DNA from: Aerococcus urinae
GTDB lineage: Bacteria > Bacillota > Bacilli > Lactobacillales > Aerococcaceae
NCBI RefSeq assembly: GCF_001543175.1
Contig: NZ_CP014161.1
Location: forward strand, 1,116,001-1,180,000
Length of the DNA stretch: 64,000 bases
Direction: 5' to 3'
Below are positions 63,487 through 64,000 of the stretch, piece by piece. The notes under the pieces were generated by a model that saw only the letters and a list, made by a program, of their open reading frames with translations, made no database searches and was not told the DNA's origin. A program made the position numbers and the translations under genes. The first letter of the stretch is position 1. Each line of letters opens with the position of its first letter.

Positions 63487-64000
63487 CTAATTTTCTTCCT
63501 TCCATTTACGCAATTCTTCTTGTATAAGAGGAACGGTTAATAGCTTCTCTTTCACTTGGTCGACAGTCATTAGAATTGTGTTATTTGAATTAAATTCTTC
63601 TAAAAGGTTGCGATCTTCATCGCCTTCTTTGAAGTATTTATCATAATTCAAATCACGTTTATCAGCAGGTACTCGGTAAAAATTCCCCATATCAACAGCA
63701 TGGGCGCACTCTTCATTAGTTAAGAGGGTTTCATACATTTTCTCTCCGTGACGAATACCGATAATTTGACTAGGAGCATCAGGGTTAAACAGTTGCCGTG
63801 TTGCCTCCATTAAGTCTCCGATCGTTGATGCTGGTGCTTTTTGGACCATGATATCACCCGATTCAGCATTTTCAAAGGCATAAAGTACTAGTTCTACTGC
63901 TTCTTCAAGAGTCATAATGAATCGTGTCATCGTTGGGTCTGTAACAGTTAAAGTTTTCCCTTTTTTCATTTGTTCAATAAAAAGTGGTACGACTGAACCT
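63487..64000 (-). CDS. capE: CapE: UDP-GlcNAc 4,6-dehydratase/5-epimerase, C-terminal part (gene cut by window edge)
   Basis: The first enzyme of the UDP-L-FucNAc route. Only the last 171 or so residues are in the window: the frame continues past 64000 with GSVVPLFIEQ, then TLTVTDPTMTRFIMTLEEAV, VQKAPASTIGDLMEA and IIGIRHGEKMYETLL, all typical of CapE/FnlA dehydratases. The catalytic and NAD-binding regions lie beyond the edge. It is followed by capF after 2 bp. Confidence 0.92.
   Translation of the reverse strand, partial: GSVVPLFIEQMKKGKTLTVTDPTMTRFIMTLEEAVELVLYAFENAESGDIMVQKAPASTIGDLMEATRQLFNPDAPSQIIGIRHGEKMYETLLTNEECAHAVDMGNFYRVPADKRDLNYDKYFKEGDEDRNLLEEFNSNNTILMTVDQVKEKLLTVPLIQEELRKWKEEN

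Overview
The window looks like a Lactobacillales chromosome, most likely Aerococcus (urinae/sanguinicola group). The evidence is two very large YSIRK/LPQTG surface proteins built from Rib- and YPDG-type repeats, a phosphoketolase, a stand-alone GcvH next to a YusI-like protein, Gram-positive promoters and ribosome binding sites, and moderate-to-low GC. The genus is an inference from gene content; no rRNA is present.

Layout. 0-15 kb: two paralogous, tandem, minus-strand LPXTG adhesin-like genes, each ending in a near-identical terminator; a third promoter block of the same kind lies at the left edge. 15-36 kb: housekeeping and metabolic genes, mostly minus strand: argS, xfp, pepT, two tandem peptide-binding lipoproteins, pepO, a C26 glutamine-amidotransferase-like hydrolase, a LURP-one protein, the yihY-rodA-yusI-gcvH operon, a small lipoprotein, rbsK, and a deoR-HAD-vanZ operon. 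36-44 kb: tRNA-Glu(CTC), pepN, a small membrane protein plus XRE regulator with visible operators, a PPK2 kinase, a DUF2188 protein, a DnaQ-like exonuclease, and an ascorbate-type PTS operon with a structured leader.

44.5-54.1 kb is an AT-rich accessory island. It holds an intact IS66 element with a perfect 8-bp target duplication, a two-gene module of a Dam-type adenine methylase and an OLD-like ATPase/TOPRIM protein (candidate defence system), an IS3-family element, a TIR-domain gene broken by a frameshift, a decayed second copy of the ugd 3' end, and a mazEF toxin-antitoxin pair. 54.2-64 kb: a minus-strand capsule/exopolysaccharide cluster (capE-capF-capG for UDP-L-FucNAc, three glycosyltransferases, Wzy, Wzx, Ugd), cut by the right edge inside capE.

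How it fits together: the surface adhesins and the capsule together define the cell exterior; peptidases and peptide-binding lipoproteins serve amino-acid acquisition; the phosphoketolase and sugar genes serve carbohydrate use. The island between the PTS operon and the capsule locus has collected mobile elements, defence-like genes and gene remnants. Several long intergenic palindromes (24.6, 31.9 and 49.9 kb) are unexplained.
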